From the NCBI GenBank assembly GCA_022825195.1, contig JAJDYL010000090.1:1-42762 (forward strand): a DNA stretch of 42,762 nt, in the 5' to 3' direction. This stretch comes from Alphaproteobacteria bacterium (GTDB taxonomy: Bacteria > Pseudomonadota > Alphaproteobacteria > Bin95). The position numbers and the translations under genes are program-made. Below the pieces are notes generated by a model, which saw only the letters and a list, made by a program, of their open reading frames with translations, was not told the DNA's origin and searched no databases. This document shows positions 6,733-15,974 of this stretch, piece after piece (the stretch's first letter is position 1; every line of letters starts with the position of its first letter).

Positions 6733-8815
6733 GAGTGAAGCGGAAACCCGTTGCAGGGTCGGGATCGATGTCGGCGGCACCTTTACGGATATCGTGCTGG
6801 AGGCCGGCGGGGACCGGACCTCGGCCAAGGTGCTGACCACGTCGCAGGCTCCGGAGAGAGGCGTGATCGACGGCCTGCGGGAAGTGCTGCAGAAGGCGGT
6901 CCTTGCGCCGGGCGATGTCGGGCTCGTCCTCCACGGCACGACGCTCGCCACCAACGCCGTGCTGGAGAGGCGCGGCGCGCGGACCGCCTTCATCACCACC
7001 GAGGGGTTCCGGGACATTCTCGAGGTCGGCTACGAGACCCGCTACGACCAGTACGACCTGATGATCGAGAAGGTGGCGCCGATCGTGCCGCGCCGGCTCC
7101 GCTTCACCGTGCCGGAGCGCGTCGATGCGCGCGGCCGCGTTCTGGAAGCGCTGGACGAGGAGGCCGTCCATGCGCTCGCGCCGGCGCTCTCCGCAGCAGA
7201 AATCGAGAGCGTCGCGGTCGGCTTCTTCCACGCTTACGCCAATCCGGTCCATGAGCGGCGGGTCGAGGCGATCCTGCACGACGCCCTGCCGGAACTCTCC
7301 GTGACGCTTGCGTCCGAAGTGTGCCCCGAGGTCCGGGAATATGAGCGTTTCACCACGGCGAGCGTGAATGCCTATGTCCGCCCGCTGATGGAGGGCTACC
7401 TGGCGCGCCTCGACGGGATGCTGGCCGAGATCGGCATCGGCTGCCCCCTGCTGCTGATGACGTCGGGCGGCGGGCTCACGACCGTCGAGACGGCGAGGCG
7501 CCAGCCGGTGCGCCTCGTCGAGTCCGGCCCTGCCGGCGGCGTGCTGCTGGCCCGAGACATTGCCGCGCGCGCGGGTCTCGACAAGGTGATGTCGTTCGAC
7601 ATGGGCGGCACCACCGCCAAGATCTGCTTCATCGAGAACCTCGAACCCCGGCGGGCGCGCGAATTCGAGATCGACCGCCAGGCCCGCTTCATGAAGGGCA
7701 GCGGCCTGCCGCTCCGCATCCCGGTGATCGAGATGGTGGAGATCGGCGCGGGCGGCGGCTCCATCGCGCGCGTGGACCGGCTGGGACGCATCGCCGTCGG
7801 CCCGGAGAGCGCCGGCGCGGAGCCCGGACCCGCCGGCTACGGCCGCGGCGGAACGGACGCGACGGTGACCGACGCCGACATCGTTCTCGGGCGCATCGAC
7901 CCGGCGGGCTTTGCCGGCGGGCGCATAGAACTCCGCCCCGAACTCTCGGCGGAGGCGGTGGGCCGCAGCGTGGGGGCATCGCTCGAGCTCGGGCCTTCGC
8001 AGGCGGCGCAGGGAATCGTCGAGATCGTCGATGAGAACATGTCGAACGCCGCGCGCGTGCTTGCGGTCGAGGAGGGCAAGGTCGCGTCCGAGCAGACCGT
8101 CATCGCCTTCGGCGGCGCAGCGCCCCTCCATGCCTGCCGGATCGCGGAGAAGCTCGGCATCGACAGGATCGTCGTTCCGGTCGATGCCGGGGTCGGGTCC
8201 GCCGTCGGGTTCCTCAGGGCGCCCGTCGCCTACGAGGTGGTGCGCAGCCTCAACATGCGCCTCTCCGCCCTCGACGCCGGGGCCGTGAACGATCTCATGG
8301 CCGACATGCGCCGCGAAGCCCGCACGGTCGTGGAATCGGGGGCGTTCGGCGCGCCGCTCGCCGAACGCCGGGTGGCATACATGCGCTATCTGGGGCAGGG
8401 GCACGAGATCGCCGTGCCGGTGGATTCCGAGCGTCTGGGCCCCGATGACGGGCGCGCATTGCAGGCGGCTTACGACCGCGAATACGAACTGCTGTTCAAG
8501 CGGACCATTCCCGACGCCGATGTCGAGGTGCTGTCCTGGGGCCTGACCGTCTCGACGGTCGAGGCGATGCCCGCTGCCGACGATCCCGGCCGGACAACGG
8601 GCTCGCCGGAGCCGGCCGGTTGGCGGGACATCCACGACACGGAAAGCGGGGCGGCGGCGCAGGTGCCGCTTTACCGGCGCGCGGACCTGGCCGCTGGCGA
8701 CAGGCTGGACGGCCCGGCGCTTATCGTGGAAGAACAGACTTCGACTTTCGTTTCCCGGAACTTCCGGGCCGTGCTCGCCCCGGCGGGCAATATCGTGCTG
8801 GAACGACGGGTTTGA
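6731..8815 (+). CDS. hyuA: Hydantoinase/oxoprolinase subunit A
   Basis: The ATP-using subunit of an N-methylhydantoinase/5-oxoprolinase/acetone carboxylase-type enzyme that hydrolyses cyclic imides or lactams. The N-terminal Hydant_A_N domain opens with the phosphate-binding loop GIDVGGTFTDIVLE (~11-24). HGTTLATNAVLERRGA (~72-87) and the actin-fold segment MSFDMGGTTAKI (~286-297) follow. PAGFAGG, the segment IAFGGAAPLHACRIAEKLG (~457) and EEQTSTFV at the C-terminus match the family. At 694 residues it is full length for HyuA. The stop at 8815 is 12 bases before hyuB, with GAGGGGACC between them serving as ribosome binding site, so the two form an operon. Substrate uncertain; the neighbouring TRAP transporter may import it. 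Confidence 0.92.
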   Translation: MSEAETRCRVGIDVGGTFTDIVLEAGGDRTSAKVLTTSQAPERGVIDGLREVLQKAVLAPGDVGLVLHGTTLATNAVLERRGARTAFITTEGFRDILEVGYETRYDQYDLMIEKVAPIVPRRLRFTVPERVDARGRVLEALDEEAVHALAPALSAAEIESVAVGFFHAYANPVHERRVEAILHDALPELSVTLASEVCPEVREYERFTTASVNAYVRPLMEGYLARLDGMLAEIGIGCPLLLMTSGGGLTTVETARRQPVRLVESGPAGGVLLARDIAARAGLDKVMSFDMGGTTAKICFIENLEPRRAREFEIDRQARFMKGSGLPLRIPVIEMVEIGAGGGSIARVDRLGRIAVGPESAGAEPGPAGYGRGGTDATVTDADIVLGRIDPAGFAGGRIELRPELSAEAVGRSVGASLELGPSQAAQGIVEIVDENMSNAARVLAVEEGKVASEQTVIAFGGAAPLHACRIAEKLGIDRIVVPVDAGVGSAVGFLRAPVAYEVVRSLNMRLSALDAGAVNDLMADMRREARTVVESGAFGAPLAERRVAYMRYLGQGHEIAVPVDSERLGPDDGRALQAAYDREYELLFKRTIPDADVEVLSWGLTVSTVEAMPAADDPGRTTGSPEPAGWRDIHDTESGAAAQVPLYRRADLAAGDRLDGPALIVEEQTSTFVSRNFRAVLAPAGNIVLERRV

Positions 8816-8827
8816 GGGGACCGGACG

Positions 8828-10492
8828 ATGGCAAGCAGAGACGGACTCGACGTCATAACCAGGCAGGTCATGTGGAACCGCCTGATCTCGGTCGTTGAAG
8901 AGCAGGCGCAGACGCTGCTGAGGACCGCGTTCAGCCCGATCGTGCGCGAATGCGGCGACCTTTCGGCAGGCGTGTTCGACCTCAGGGGCCGGATGCTGGC
9001 CCAGGCGGTGACCGGGACGCCCGGCCATGTCAACTCCATGGCCGAGTCCGTGCAGCATTTCATCCGCCATTTCCCGGTCGCGGAGATGAACGAGGGCGAC
9101 ATCTACATCACCAACGACCCCTGGCTGGGCACAGGGCATCTCAACGACTTCGTGCTGACCACGCCCTGTTTCCGCCGGGGGAAGCCGGTCGGCCTGTTCT
9201 CCTGCACCTCGCACCTGACCGACATCGGCGGCATCGGCGTCGGCCCCGACGCGACGGACGTGCACATGGAAGGGTTGTACATCCCGATGCTGAAGCTCGC
9301 CGACCGGGGCAGGATCGACGCCACGCTCATGGCGTTCGTCCGGCGCAACACCCGCGAGCCGGTGGAGTGCGAGGGCGATGTCTATTCGCTCGCGGCCTGC
9401 AACGAGGTGGGCTGCGTGCGCCTCGTCGAGATGATGGACGAGTTCGGGCTGGAGGATCTCGACGAGCTCGGCGAATACATCGTGTCGAGTTCCCGCCGCG
9501 CGGTGCTGGCGGAAGTCGCCGAATTGCCGAAAGGCAAGTATCGCAATGCCATGGCCCTGGACGGCTACGACCGGCCGATAGACCTGGTGGCAACGCTGGA
9601 GATCGGCGACGAGGGCGTCCATGTCGATTACGACGGCACCTCGCCCATGTCGCGCTACGGCGTGAACGTGCCGATGGCCTACACCACCGCCTATACGAGT
9701 TTCGGGCTCGGCTGCGCCATCGCGCCGGGCGTCCCGAACAATGCGGGCTCGCTCTCCGCCTTCCGGGTGACGGCTCCGGAGCGCTCCATCCTCAACGCGC
9801 CCTATCCGGCGGCGGTCTGCGCCCGGCACCTCATCGGCCAGCAGCTGCCCGACGTCGTGTTCGGCTGCCTGGAAAAGGTCGTGCCCGAGCGCGTGCCGGC
9901 GGAGGGCGCCTCGTCGCTCTGGAACATCACCTTCCGGGGCGAGGCCGACCGGGGATCGAACGAGCGGAGCCTGTTCGCCTTCACCGCGGTGACGAACGGG
10001 GGCACCGGCGCGCGCGGCGTGAAGGACGGGCTGAACGGCACCGCCTATCCGAGCGGGGTCAAGGGCACCCCGGTCGAAATCGTCGAGACGATGGCGCCGG
10101 TGCTGTTCCGCCGCAAGGAACTGCGCAGCGACTCGGCCGGGCCCGGAACCTGGCGCGGCGGGGCGGGGCAGGTGATCGAGGTCGAGTCGGCCGACGGCAG
10201 GGACATGGAGCTGCTGGCGGCCTATGAGCGCATCGACCATCCGGCGCGGGGGCGCGCCGGCGGCGGCGGCGGGGAGGCGGGCGCGGTCTTCCTGGCTTCG
10301 GGAACCCGGTTGAAGGGCAAGGGCACGCAGACGATCCCGGCCGGCGAAACGCTCGTGCTGCACACGCCCGGCGGCGGCGGGCACGGCCCGTCCCGGAACC
10401 GCCCGCCCGAGGCCGTGGCGGCAGACGTCGAGGACGGCATCGTCAGCGAGGCGGCCGCCCGCAGGGACTATGGCTGGAAAGGGGCCGCCTGA
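8828..10492 (+). CDS. hyuB: Hydantoinase/oxoprolinase subunit B
   Basis: The partner of HyuA, 554 residues, covering the whole Hydantoinase_B domain. Diagnostic segments include VIRECGDLSAGVFD-like text near residue 38 (here IVRECGDLSAGVFD), TGTPGHVNSM (~62), YITNDPWLGTGHLNDF (~94-109), CTSHLTDIGG (~127), and the glycine-rich C-terminus GGGGGEAGAVFL with HTPGGGGHGP. The last motif is typical of the family. It is in an operon with hyuA, and convergent with dctM, whose stop lies 12 bases away, without a clear terminator between them. The active enzyme would be a cytoplasmic HyuAB complex. Confidence 0.92.
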   Translation: MASRDGLDVITRQVMWNRLISVVEEQAQTLLRTAFSPIVRECGDLSAGVFDLRGRMLAQAVTGTPGHVNSMAESVQHFIRHFPVAEMNEGDIYITNDPWLGTGHLNDFVLTTPCFRRGKPVGLFSCTSHLTDIGGIGVGPDATDVHMEGLYIPMLKLADRGRIDATLMAFVRRNTREPVECEGDVYSLAACNEVGCVRLVEMMDEFGLEDLDELGEYIVSSSRRAVLAEVAELPKGKYRNAMALDGYDRPIDLVATLEIGDEGVHVDYDGTSPMSRYGVNVPMAYTTAYTSFGLGCAIAPGVPNNAGSLSAFRVTAPERSILNAPYPAAVCARHLIGQQLPDVVFGCLEKVVPERVPAEGASSLWNITFRGEADRGSNERSLFAFTAVTNGGTGARGVKDGLNGTAYPSGVKGTPVEIVETMAPVLFRRKELRSDSAGPGTWRGGAGQVIEVESADGRDMELLAAYERIDHPARGRAGGGGGEAGAVFLASGTRLKGKGTQTIPAGETLVLHTPGGGGHGPSRNRPPEAVAADVEDGIVSEAAARRDYGWKGAA

Positions 10493-10504
10493 CCCGGTTC
10501 CGGT

Positions 10505-11809
10505 TCAGCCCTTCAGCTTGATGTTGTCGGGCAGGAACATGACGATGTCCGGAAAGACCGTAATCAGCAGCGCCATGCCCGCCATGATGAAGAAGAAGGG
10601 GAGCGTTGCTATCGCGATGCGCCCGATCTTCTCGCCCGTCATGCCCTGAATGACGAACAGGTTGAAGCCGACCGGCGGGGTGATCTGCGCCATCTCCACG
10701 ACAATCACCAGGAAGATGCCGAACCAGACCTTGTCGAAGCCCGCCTGCGTCACCAGCGCCAGCGTGATCGGCAGGGTCATCACGATGCTCGACATGCCTT
10801 CCAGCACGCAGCCGAGAATGGCGTAGAACACCAGCAGCAGCAGGATGAGCCCGAAGGGCGACAGGCCGAGCCCGGCGATCTCGCCGGCGATGATGCGCGG
10901 CACGCCCAGATAGCCGATGGCGATGGACAGGAAGTAGGCGCCCGCCACGATCAGCCCGATCATCGAGATGGTGCGGACGGCGCCGAAGCAGGCCTGGCGC
11001 AGATTGGCGAAGGTGAGCGTGCCCTGCATGGCGCTCACGATGAGCGCGCCGACAACGCCGACGGCCGCGGCCTCCGACGGGCTGGCGTAGCCGCCGTACA
11101 TCGAGCCCAGGACGAGGAAGATCAGGAAGACGACCGGGCCGAGATGCCGGAGGCCGGCCAGCCGCTCGGCCATCGGGACATAGAGTTCCTCGTTCGAGGC
11201 CATGGAAGGCCGGGTGAGGGTCCTGACCGCGATATAGAGCATGTAGCCGAGCGCCAGCAGCAGCCCCGGAACGACGCCCGCGATGAAGAGCTTGAGGATC
11301 GAGGTTTCGGCAAGCACGCCGTAGACGATCAGCACCAGGCTCGGCGGGATCAGCAGGCCGAGCGTGCCGGCGCCCGCCAGCGACCCCATCGCCAGGTCCT
11401 TGTCGTAGCCGCGCCGGAACAGTTCGGTAAGCGTGATGCGCCCGACCGTCGCCGTGGTGGCGGCAGACGAGCCCGAAATCGCGGCGAACAGCGTGCAGCC
11501 GAGCACATTGACGTGCAGCAGGCGCCCCGGAAGCCGTGTCGTCCAGGGCGTGATCCCGGCGAACAGCGTTTCGGAAAGCCGGGTGCGGAACAGGATTTCC
11601 GCCATCAGGATGAACATCGGCAACGCCAGCAGTTCCGGCGTCGTCGTAACGTTCCACATCATCTGGGCGAGCAGCTTCTCGACCGGCATGGACCGGAAGA
11701 CGCCGAGCGAAATCAGCCCGACGGAAATCAGCGAAACGGCGACCCACACGCCCGCGGCCAGCGTGATCGCAAGAAGGCCGAGGACGGTGAAGACGATGGC
11801 GGTGGTCAT
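10505..11809 (-). CDS. dctM: TRAP transporter large permease (DctM type)
   Basis: The large membrane subunit of a tripartite ATP-independent periplasmic transporter, 434 residues with about 12 hydrophobic segments. ALPMFILMAEILFRTRLSE (~60-78), SGSSAATTATVGRI (~113-126), GTLGLLIPPS (~149) and TPPVGFNLFVIQG near residue 385 are characteristic of DctM. It couples sodium or proton flow to import of the substrate delivered by DctP. The ATG at 11809 follows the DctQ stop by 15 bases with GGAG nearby. It is the last gene of dctP-dctQ-dctM. Confidence 0.92.
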   Translation of the reverse strand: MTTAIVFTVLGLLAITLAAGVWVAVSLISVGLISLGVFRSMPVEKLLAQMMWNVTTTPELLALPMFILMAEILFRTRLSETLFAGITPWTTRLPGRLLHVNVLGCTLFAAISGSSAATTATVGRITLTELFRRGYDKDLAMGSLAGAGTLGLLIPPSLVLIVYGVLAETSILKLFIAGVVPGLLLALGYMLYIAVRTLTRPSMASNEELYVPMAERLAGLRHLGPVVFLIFLVLGSMYGGYASPSEAAAVGVVGALIVSAMQGTLTFANLRQACFGAVRTISMIGLIVAGAYFLSIAIGYLGVPRIIAGEIAGLGLSPFGLILLLLVFYAILGCVLEGMSSIVMTLPITLALVTQAGFDKVWFGIFLVIVVEMAQITPPVGFNLFVIQGMTGEKIGRIAIATLPFFFIMAGMALLITVFPDIVMFLPDNIKLKG

Positions 11810-11824
11810 GGAGGCTCCGGCCTT

Positions 11825-12349
11825 CTATTCGACGCTGTAGGAGCGCATGGCTTCCCGGTCGTCCGGCGGATCGCCGATGAGAAGCCGGATCAGGCGGACG
11901 ATCATCTGGAGGGCCAGAAGCGTTGCGCCGACCGCAAGGCCGGAGGTCGGATAGATCAGGGGAACGGCGACCACGGTGAAGGAGGTGCTGCCGGCGACGA
12001 ACGTCTGCCAGGCGAAGAGAATCAGGGAATAGGCGATGTAGCAGGTGATGCCGACGCCGAAGATCGTGGCAAGGAATTCGGAGGTCCGGGCAACGTGCGG
12101 GTTCCGGCTGGTGATGAGGAAGGCGACGCGGACCTGGCCGCCGGTCCGAAGCGTGAAGGCGGCCCCGAGGAAGATCGCCGTGCCGAGAAAATAGGAACTG
12201 TATTCCCAGGCGAAGCTGAGCGAGATGTTGAAGACCGTGCGGCAGATCACTTCCGCGATAATCAGGACCACGATGCCGATCACCAGCAGCACGGCGATGA
12301 CGCCGGCGGCTTGAGACACCCTGTCCACGGCGGTCAGCGCTGCCCGCAC
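11825..12349 (-). CDS. dctQ: TRAP transporter small permease (DctQ type)
   Basis: The small membrane subunit of the TRAP transporter, 174 residues with four hydrophobic helices (for example AAGVIAVLLVIGIVVLIIAE and YIAYSLILFAW). FAWEYSSYFLGTAIFLGAA is the usual DctQ signature around helix 2. The start chosen is GTG at 12349 because GGGAGGGG lies five bases before it; a TTG at 12382 in the same frame has no such signal. It lies between dctP and dctM on the minus strand and is presumably co-transcribed. Confidence 0.88.
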   Translation of the reverse strand: MRAALTAVDRVSQAAGVIAVLLVIGIVVLIIAEVICRTVFNISLSFAWEYSSYFLGTAIFLGAAFTLRTGGQVRVAFLITSRNPHVARTSEFLATIFGVGITCYIAYSLILFAWQTFVAGSTSFTVVAVPLIYPTSGLAVGATLLALQMIVRLIRLLIGDPPDDREAMRSYSVE

Positions 12350-12410
12350 GGTCCCCTCCCTGCGAGCGGCTCCCCGGCCCAACCGGGAAGCCGCGCCGCC
12401 TGCCGGTCGT

Positions 12411-13403
12411 TCAGCGTCCGACAGCCTTCCAGAAGTCCTCGATGACCATCTTGGCCTGCGAGTGGGCGTCCATGAACGCGCTGACCATGGGCTTGGTCGC
12501 GTTCTGCATGCCCGAGAGCATTTCAGGCGTGACCACGCCCATCGCGACGCCGTTGTCGTTCAGGATCTTGGACTTCGCCTCGTCCTCCATGCGGCTCACG
12601 TCCCAGAACGGGGCCTCGAGCCGGTTGGCGACCTCCTCGATCGCCGCCCGGTCCTTCTCGTCGATGGCCGCCCAGGCGTCGAGATTGACGTTCACCATGT
12701 TCGAGCCCCAGACATGGGCGGTCGGGTACATGAACTTGAGGAACTCCCAGAACTTGCCGTCCACGCCCGAACTCGCGGAGGTGGTGACGGCGTCGATGGT
12801 GCCGGCGGCGAGCGACGGCACGACCTCGCCCCAGGGAAGCTGGACCGCCGTCATGCCGATGGCGTTGAACAGCGCGGTGGTCGTCTTGTCATAGGTGCGG
12901 ATCTTGATGCCCGCCAGGTCCTCGAGCTTGCCGATGGGCACCTTCGTGTAAACATATTGCCGGGGCCACGGCACCATGTAGAGCACCTTCTGGTTGAACT
13001 GCGCCGCGACCTCGTTCAGCACCGGGCGGAAATGCTCGTGCAGGGTCCGCAGTTCGTCGAAACCGGAAACCAGATAGGGCTGGGCCTCGATGCCGACGAT
13101 GGGCGCCTCGCCCACCTGCTGGTTCAGAAGCACGTCGCCGATCGGCACGAGCCCGTCCCGGACCGCCGTCAGCATTTCCGGGCCCTTGAAGCCGAGCGAA
13201 CCGCCGGGATGGATGTTGATCTTGACGCGGCCCTCGGTCGCCTTCTCCACCTCGGCGGCGAACACCTTGGCGTTTTCGACATGGAAATTGCCGTCCGGCC
13301 AGGCCAGCGGCAGGTCCCATTCCGCCGCCGAAAGCGCGGTGGCGCCGAACGACAGCAGCGCCGCCGCCGCCGTCACAGGCAAAACTCGACGCATCGTGCT
13401 CAT
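12411..13403 (-). CDS. dctP: TRAP transporter solute-binding protein (DctP type)
   Basis: The periplasmic receptor of the TRAP system. A signal peptide (MRRVLPVTAAAALLSFGAT, cleaved near ALSA/AEWDL) leads into a 330-residue precursor. GFKGPEMLTAVRDG (~69), the ligand-carboxylate arginine region IKIRTYDK (~165-172) and LPWGEVVPSLAAGTIDAV (~185) match DctP proteins. It is the first gene of the operon; GGGAGG lies eight bases before the ATG at 13403. Most ligands of this family are organic acids. The position next to hyuAB suggests, but does not prove, that the substrate is a hydantoin, lactam or related acid. Confidence 0.92.
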   Translation of the reverse strand: MSTMRRVLPVTAAAALLSFGATALSAAEWDLPLAWPDGNFHVENAKVFAAEVEKATEGRVKINIHPGGSLGFKGPEMLTAVRDGLVPIGDVLLNQQVGEAPIVGIEAQPYLVSGFDELRTLHEHFRPVLNEVAAQFNQKVLYMVPWPRQYVYTKVPIGKLEDLAGIKIRTYDKTTTALFNAIGMTAVQLPWGEVVPSLAAGTIDAVTTSASSGVDGKFWEFLKFMYPTAHVWGSNMVNVNLDAWAAIDEKDRAAIEEVANRLEAPFWDVSRMEDEAKSKILNDNGVAMGVVTPEMLSGMQNATKPMVSAFMDAHSQAKMVIEDFWKAVGR

Positions 13404-13759
13404 GAAAATTCCTCCCTGTTGCTAACGTCACCGGATACGGCCGGACTCCCGTTCGCCGGCCGGAACCGTGCAAGCCACGCCTACCGTATCGTTGGAGCGG
13501 AGCATGCGAAGCCAGACATTGTCATCGGATGCTCCCCGCATTCCGGCATTCGACCCGGCAGGTGTACGCGGCGTATCGGGGAAAGACTTGCCCACCAAAC
13601 CCGCGCTGTCAAATGCGGATGGCCGAAAGCCCGAGGGTTGCAGGACCCTTGCGACGGCCGCCGGGACCGGCTGTCGCCGGGCAAGCCCCTTCCATGCCGG
13701 ACGGGCTTCGATCCCCCTGCCTCCCGTGGCCGCGGGCGTTGTGCTACGCTTTGCCTGCA
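13404..13759. other. Divergent intergenic region between dctP and the RNase D gene
   Basis: 356 bases with no supportable gene. It must hold the dctP promoter on the minus strand and a promoter for the rnd-kdsD-lpt run on the plus strand. The only hint I see is TGTGCTACGCT (13739-13749), which could be an extended -10 close to the RNase D start, with no convincing -35. No strong palindrome or repeat was noticed. Confidence 0.4.
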
Positions 13760-14371
13760 ATGGCAGTCCACGTCCACCGCAACGATATTCCGGAGGGTCT
13801 GACCTTCGACGCCCTGGCAGCGGTCGATACGGAGACCATGGGGCTGAAGCCGTCGCGGGACCGGCTCTGCCTCGTGCAGCTTTCCGCCGGGGACGGCAAC
13901 GCCCATCTGGTCCAGTTTCGCGGCGGCGACTACGCCGCGCCGCGCCTGAAGGCGTTGCTGTCGGACCCCGGGGTGACCAAATTGTTCCACTACGCCCGTT
14001 TCGACCTCGCCGTTCTGGAGCGCTATCTCGGTGCGGCGGCCCGGCCGGTCTATTGCACCCGCACCGCGTCCCGGCTGGTCCGCACCTATACCGACCGGCA
14101 CGGCCTGAAGGACCTCTGCAAGGAACTGCTCGGCATCGAAATCTCCAAGGCGCAGCAATCTTCCGACTGGGGCGCGGCGGACCTGACCGCGCAGCAGCGC
14201 GACTATGCCGCCTCCGACGTGCTGCATCTGCACCGCCTGAAGGAACGCCTCGATTCGATGCTCGCCAGGGAGGGCCGGACGGCGCTCGCGGCGGCCTGTT
14301 TCGATTTCCTGCCGGTACGCGCCCGCCTCGATCTTGCAGGCTGGGCGGAGGAGGACATCTTTGCTCACTGA
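13760..14371 (+). CDS. Ribonuclease D-like 3'-5' exonuclease, short form
   Basis: A 203-residue DEDDy exonuclease. The metal-binding residues appear in VDTETMGLKP (Exo I), HYARFDLAVLERYL (Exo II) and YAASDVLHLHRL (Exo III with the Tyr). It lacks the HRDC domains of full-length RNase D, as is common for the short alphaproteobacterial form. It would trim 3' ends of small structured RNAs. The ATG at 13760 starts right before the exonuclease fold. The stop at 14371 overlaps the next gene's TTG start by 11 bases, so translation is probably coupled to kdsD. Confidence 0.85.
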   Translation: MAVHVHRNDIPEGLTFDALAAVDTETMGLKPSRDRLCLVQLSAGDGNAHLVQFRGGDYAAPRLKALLSDPGVTKLFHYARFDLAVLERYLGAAARPVYCTRTASRLVRTYTDRHGLKDLCKELLGIEISKAQQSSDWGAADLTAQQRDYAASDVLHLHRLKERLDSMLAREGRTALAAACFDFLPVRARLDLAGWAEEDIFAH

Positions 14372-15332
14372 ATCGCCCGATAACGCCGTCCGCGCAGCCG
14401 GGCGCCGGGTGCTGTCGATGGAGGCGGATGCGCTGCTCGCGCTTGCCGGCGGCCTGGACGGCGCCTTCGACGAGGCGGTGGATATTCTTGCCGACGCCAG
14501 CGGGCGGGTGATCGTGACCGGCATGGGCAAGAGCGGCCATGTTGCCGTCAAGATCGCCTCCACGCTCGCCTCGACCGGCACACCGGCGCATTTCGTCCAT
14601 CCCGGCGAAGCGGCGCATGGCGACCTCGGCATGATCGCGCGGGGGGATGTCGTGCTGGCGCTTTCGAATTCGGGCAGCACGGCCGAACTCGCAGCGGTGG
14701 TTGCCCACGCGGCGCGCAGCTCCGTGCCCCTGATCGCGGTGACGGCCAGGACCGACAGCCCGCTTGCCGGAGCAGCCCGGCATTTGCTGGTGCTGCCGCC
14801 GGTATCCGAGGCCTGCCCGATGGGCCTCGCGCCTACCACCTCGACCACCATGATGCTGGCTCTCGGCGATGCGCTGGCGGTCGCGCTGCTGGAACGCAAG
14901 GGCTTCTCGGCGGACGATTTCCGCACCTTGCATCCCGGCGGCTCGCTCGGGCAGAGCCTGCAGCTTGTTTCGAACATCATGCATGGCGGCGACGCCATGC
15001 CGATCGTCGGACCGGATACGGTAATGGCCGAGGCGCTGTTCGAGATTTCGTCCAAGGCGTTCGGCTGCGTCGGCGTGGCGGACGAGGCGGGCGCCCTGGT
15101 CGGCATCGTCACGGACGGCGACCTGCGCCGGTCGATGAGTACGGACCTGCTCCAGCGCCCCGTGTCGGCAATCATGACGGCTTCGCCCAAGACGATCCGT
15201 CCCAGGGCGCTGGTGGCCGAAGCCGTTGCTGTGATGAACGAGGCGCAGATCACGGCGCTTTTCGTCGTGGAGGACGACCTGCCGGTCGGCATCGTCCACC
15301 TCCACGACTGCCTCCGCGCCGGGGTTGCCTGA
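14361..15332 (+). CDS. kdsD: Arabinose-5-phosphate isomerase (KpsF/GutQ/KdsD)
   Basis: Converts ribulose-5-phosphate to arabinose-5-phosphate, the first step to KDO for LPS. An SIS domain occupies ~40-175 (VIVTGMGKSGHVAVKIASTL, HPGEAAHGDLGMI, LSNSGSTAEL). Two CBS repeats follow (~205-320: VGIVTDGDLRR, VGIVHLHDCLRAG). The TTG start at 14361 is favoured by GGAGGAGGA a few bases upstream and by removal of a non-conserved N-terminal extension, giving 323 residues, the family's usual length. Its location before lptC-lptA-lptB fits a role in LPS synthesis and export. Confidence 0.92.
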   Translation: MLTESPDNAVRAAGRRVLSMEADALLALAGGLDGAFDEAVDILADASGRVIVTGMGKSGHVAVKIASTLASTGTPAHFVHPGEAAHGDLGMIARGDVVLALSNSGSTAELAAVVAHAARSSVPLIAVTARTDSPLAGAARHLLVLPPVSEACPMGLAPTTSTTMMLALGDALAVALLERKGFSADDFRTLHPGGSLGQSLQLVSNIMHGGDAMPIVGPDTVMAEALFEISSKAFGCVGVADEAGALVGIVTDGDLRRSMSTDLLQRPVSAIMTASPKTIRPRALVAEAVAVMNEAQITALFVVEDDLPVGIVHLHDCLRAGVA

Positions 15333-15335
15333 GCC

Positions 15336-15974
15336 GTGGCGGCACGCAGCGAAGCGTATTTCGCATTCGCCGGCGCGGGCCGCCGGACGCGGGTCTCGCG
15401 CTTCCATTCGCCTTTCGTGCGGACGGCGAAGGTGGTGCTGCCGACGGCGGCCGGCCTGCTTCTGCTGCTGGTCTTCGCATGGCCGGAAGCCGACGACGTT
15501 CCGGTGCCGGGATGGAAGAACGCGCCATCCACGCAGCTTGCGATGAGCAACATGGAGGCCTTTGGCTGGGATGAGGACCGGCCCTATTCGATCCGCTCCG
15601 CCGGGGTCCGCCGGCTCGGCGCGGACGGGCGGCGCTTCCTGATGGACAGCCCGCGGGCCTGGATCGTTCTCCCGGACGGCGCCTGGCTCTCCGGCAGCAG
15701 CGAAAGCGGCGTCGTGGACTGGAAGAAGCGCACCGTGCACCTGTCCGGCAAGGTGCAGCTCCGCCACGAGACCGGCTATGCGCTCCGCTCCCGGGCGGCC
15801 TTCGTGAACCTGGTCGACAAGACGGCGACGGGCACCGGACCGGTGGAAGGCGCCGGCGGCGCGGGCCGGTTCCAGGCCGAGGGTTTCGAGGTCCTGGATG
15901 GCGGCAACAGGATCCGGCTGCTCGGCCGCTCCACCGTCCGGTTCGACCCTGCGGCTGAGGAGGCAACACAATGA
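15336..15974 (+). CDS. lptC: LPS export system inner-membrane protein LptC
   Basis: A 212-residue bitopic protein with one transmembrane helix (~34-48, VVLPTAAGLLLLLVF) and a periplasmic LptC/OstA-like beta-jellyroll. This part contains the NMEAFGWDEDRPYSIRSAGV and HLSGKVQLRHETGYAL stretches. It passes LPS from LptBFG to LptA. The GTG start at 15336 lies four bases after the kdsD stop. The 3' end overlaps lptA by ATGA, showing tight coupling. The N-terminal cytoplasmic extension of about 30 residues is longer than in E. coli, as is usual in alphaproteobacteria. Confidence 0.88.
   Translation: MAARSEAYFAFAGAGRRTRVSRFHSPFVRTAKVVLPTAAGLLLLLVFAWPEADDVPVPGWKNAPSTQLAMSNMEAFGWDEDRPYSIRSAGVRRLGADGRRFLMDSPRAWIVLPDGAWLSGSSESGVVDWKKRTVHLSGKVQLRHETGYALRSRAAFVNLVDKTATGTGPVEGAGGAGRFQAEGFEVLDGGNRIRLLGRSTVRFDPAAEEATQ

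Noticed and set aside
6656..10384. 1242-residue open frame on the minus strand opposite hyuA-hyuB
   Set aside because: It is antisense to two well-recognised genes, has no family features, and its composition (Arg, Ala, His, Gly rich) is what high-GC codon bias produces in the opposite frame.
13428..15971. 847-residue minus-strand frame opposite the rnd-kdsD-lptC genes
   Set aside because: Low-complexity shadow of conserved plus-strand genes with no domain text.
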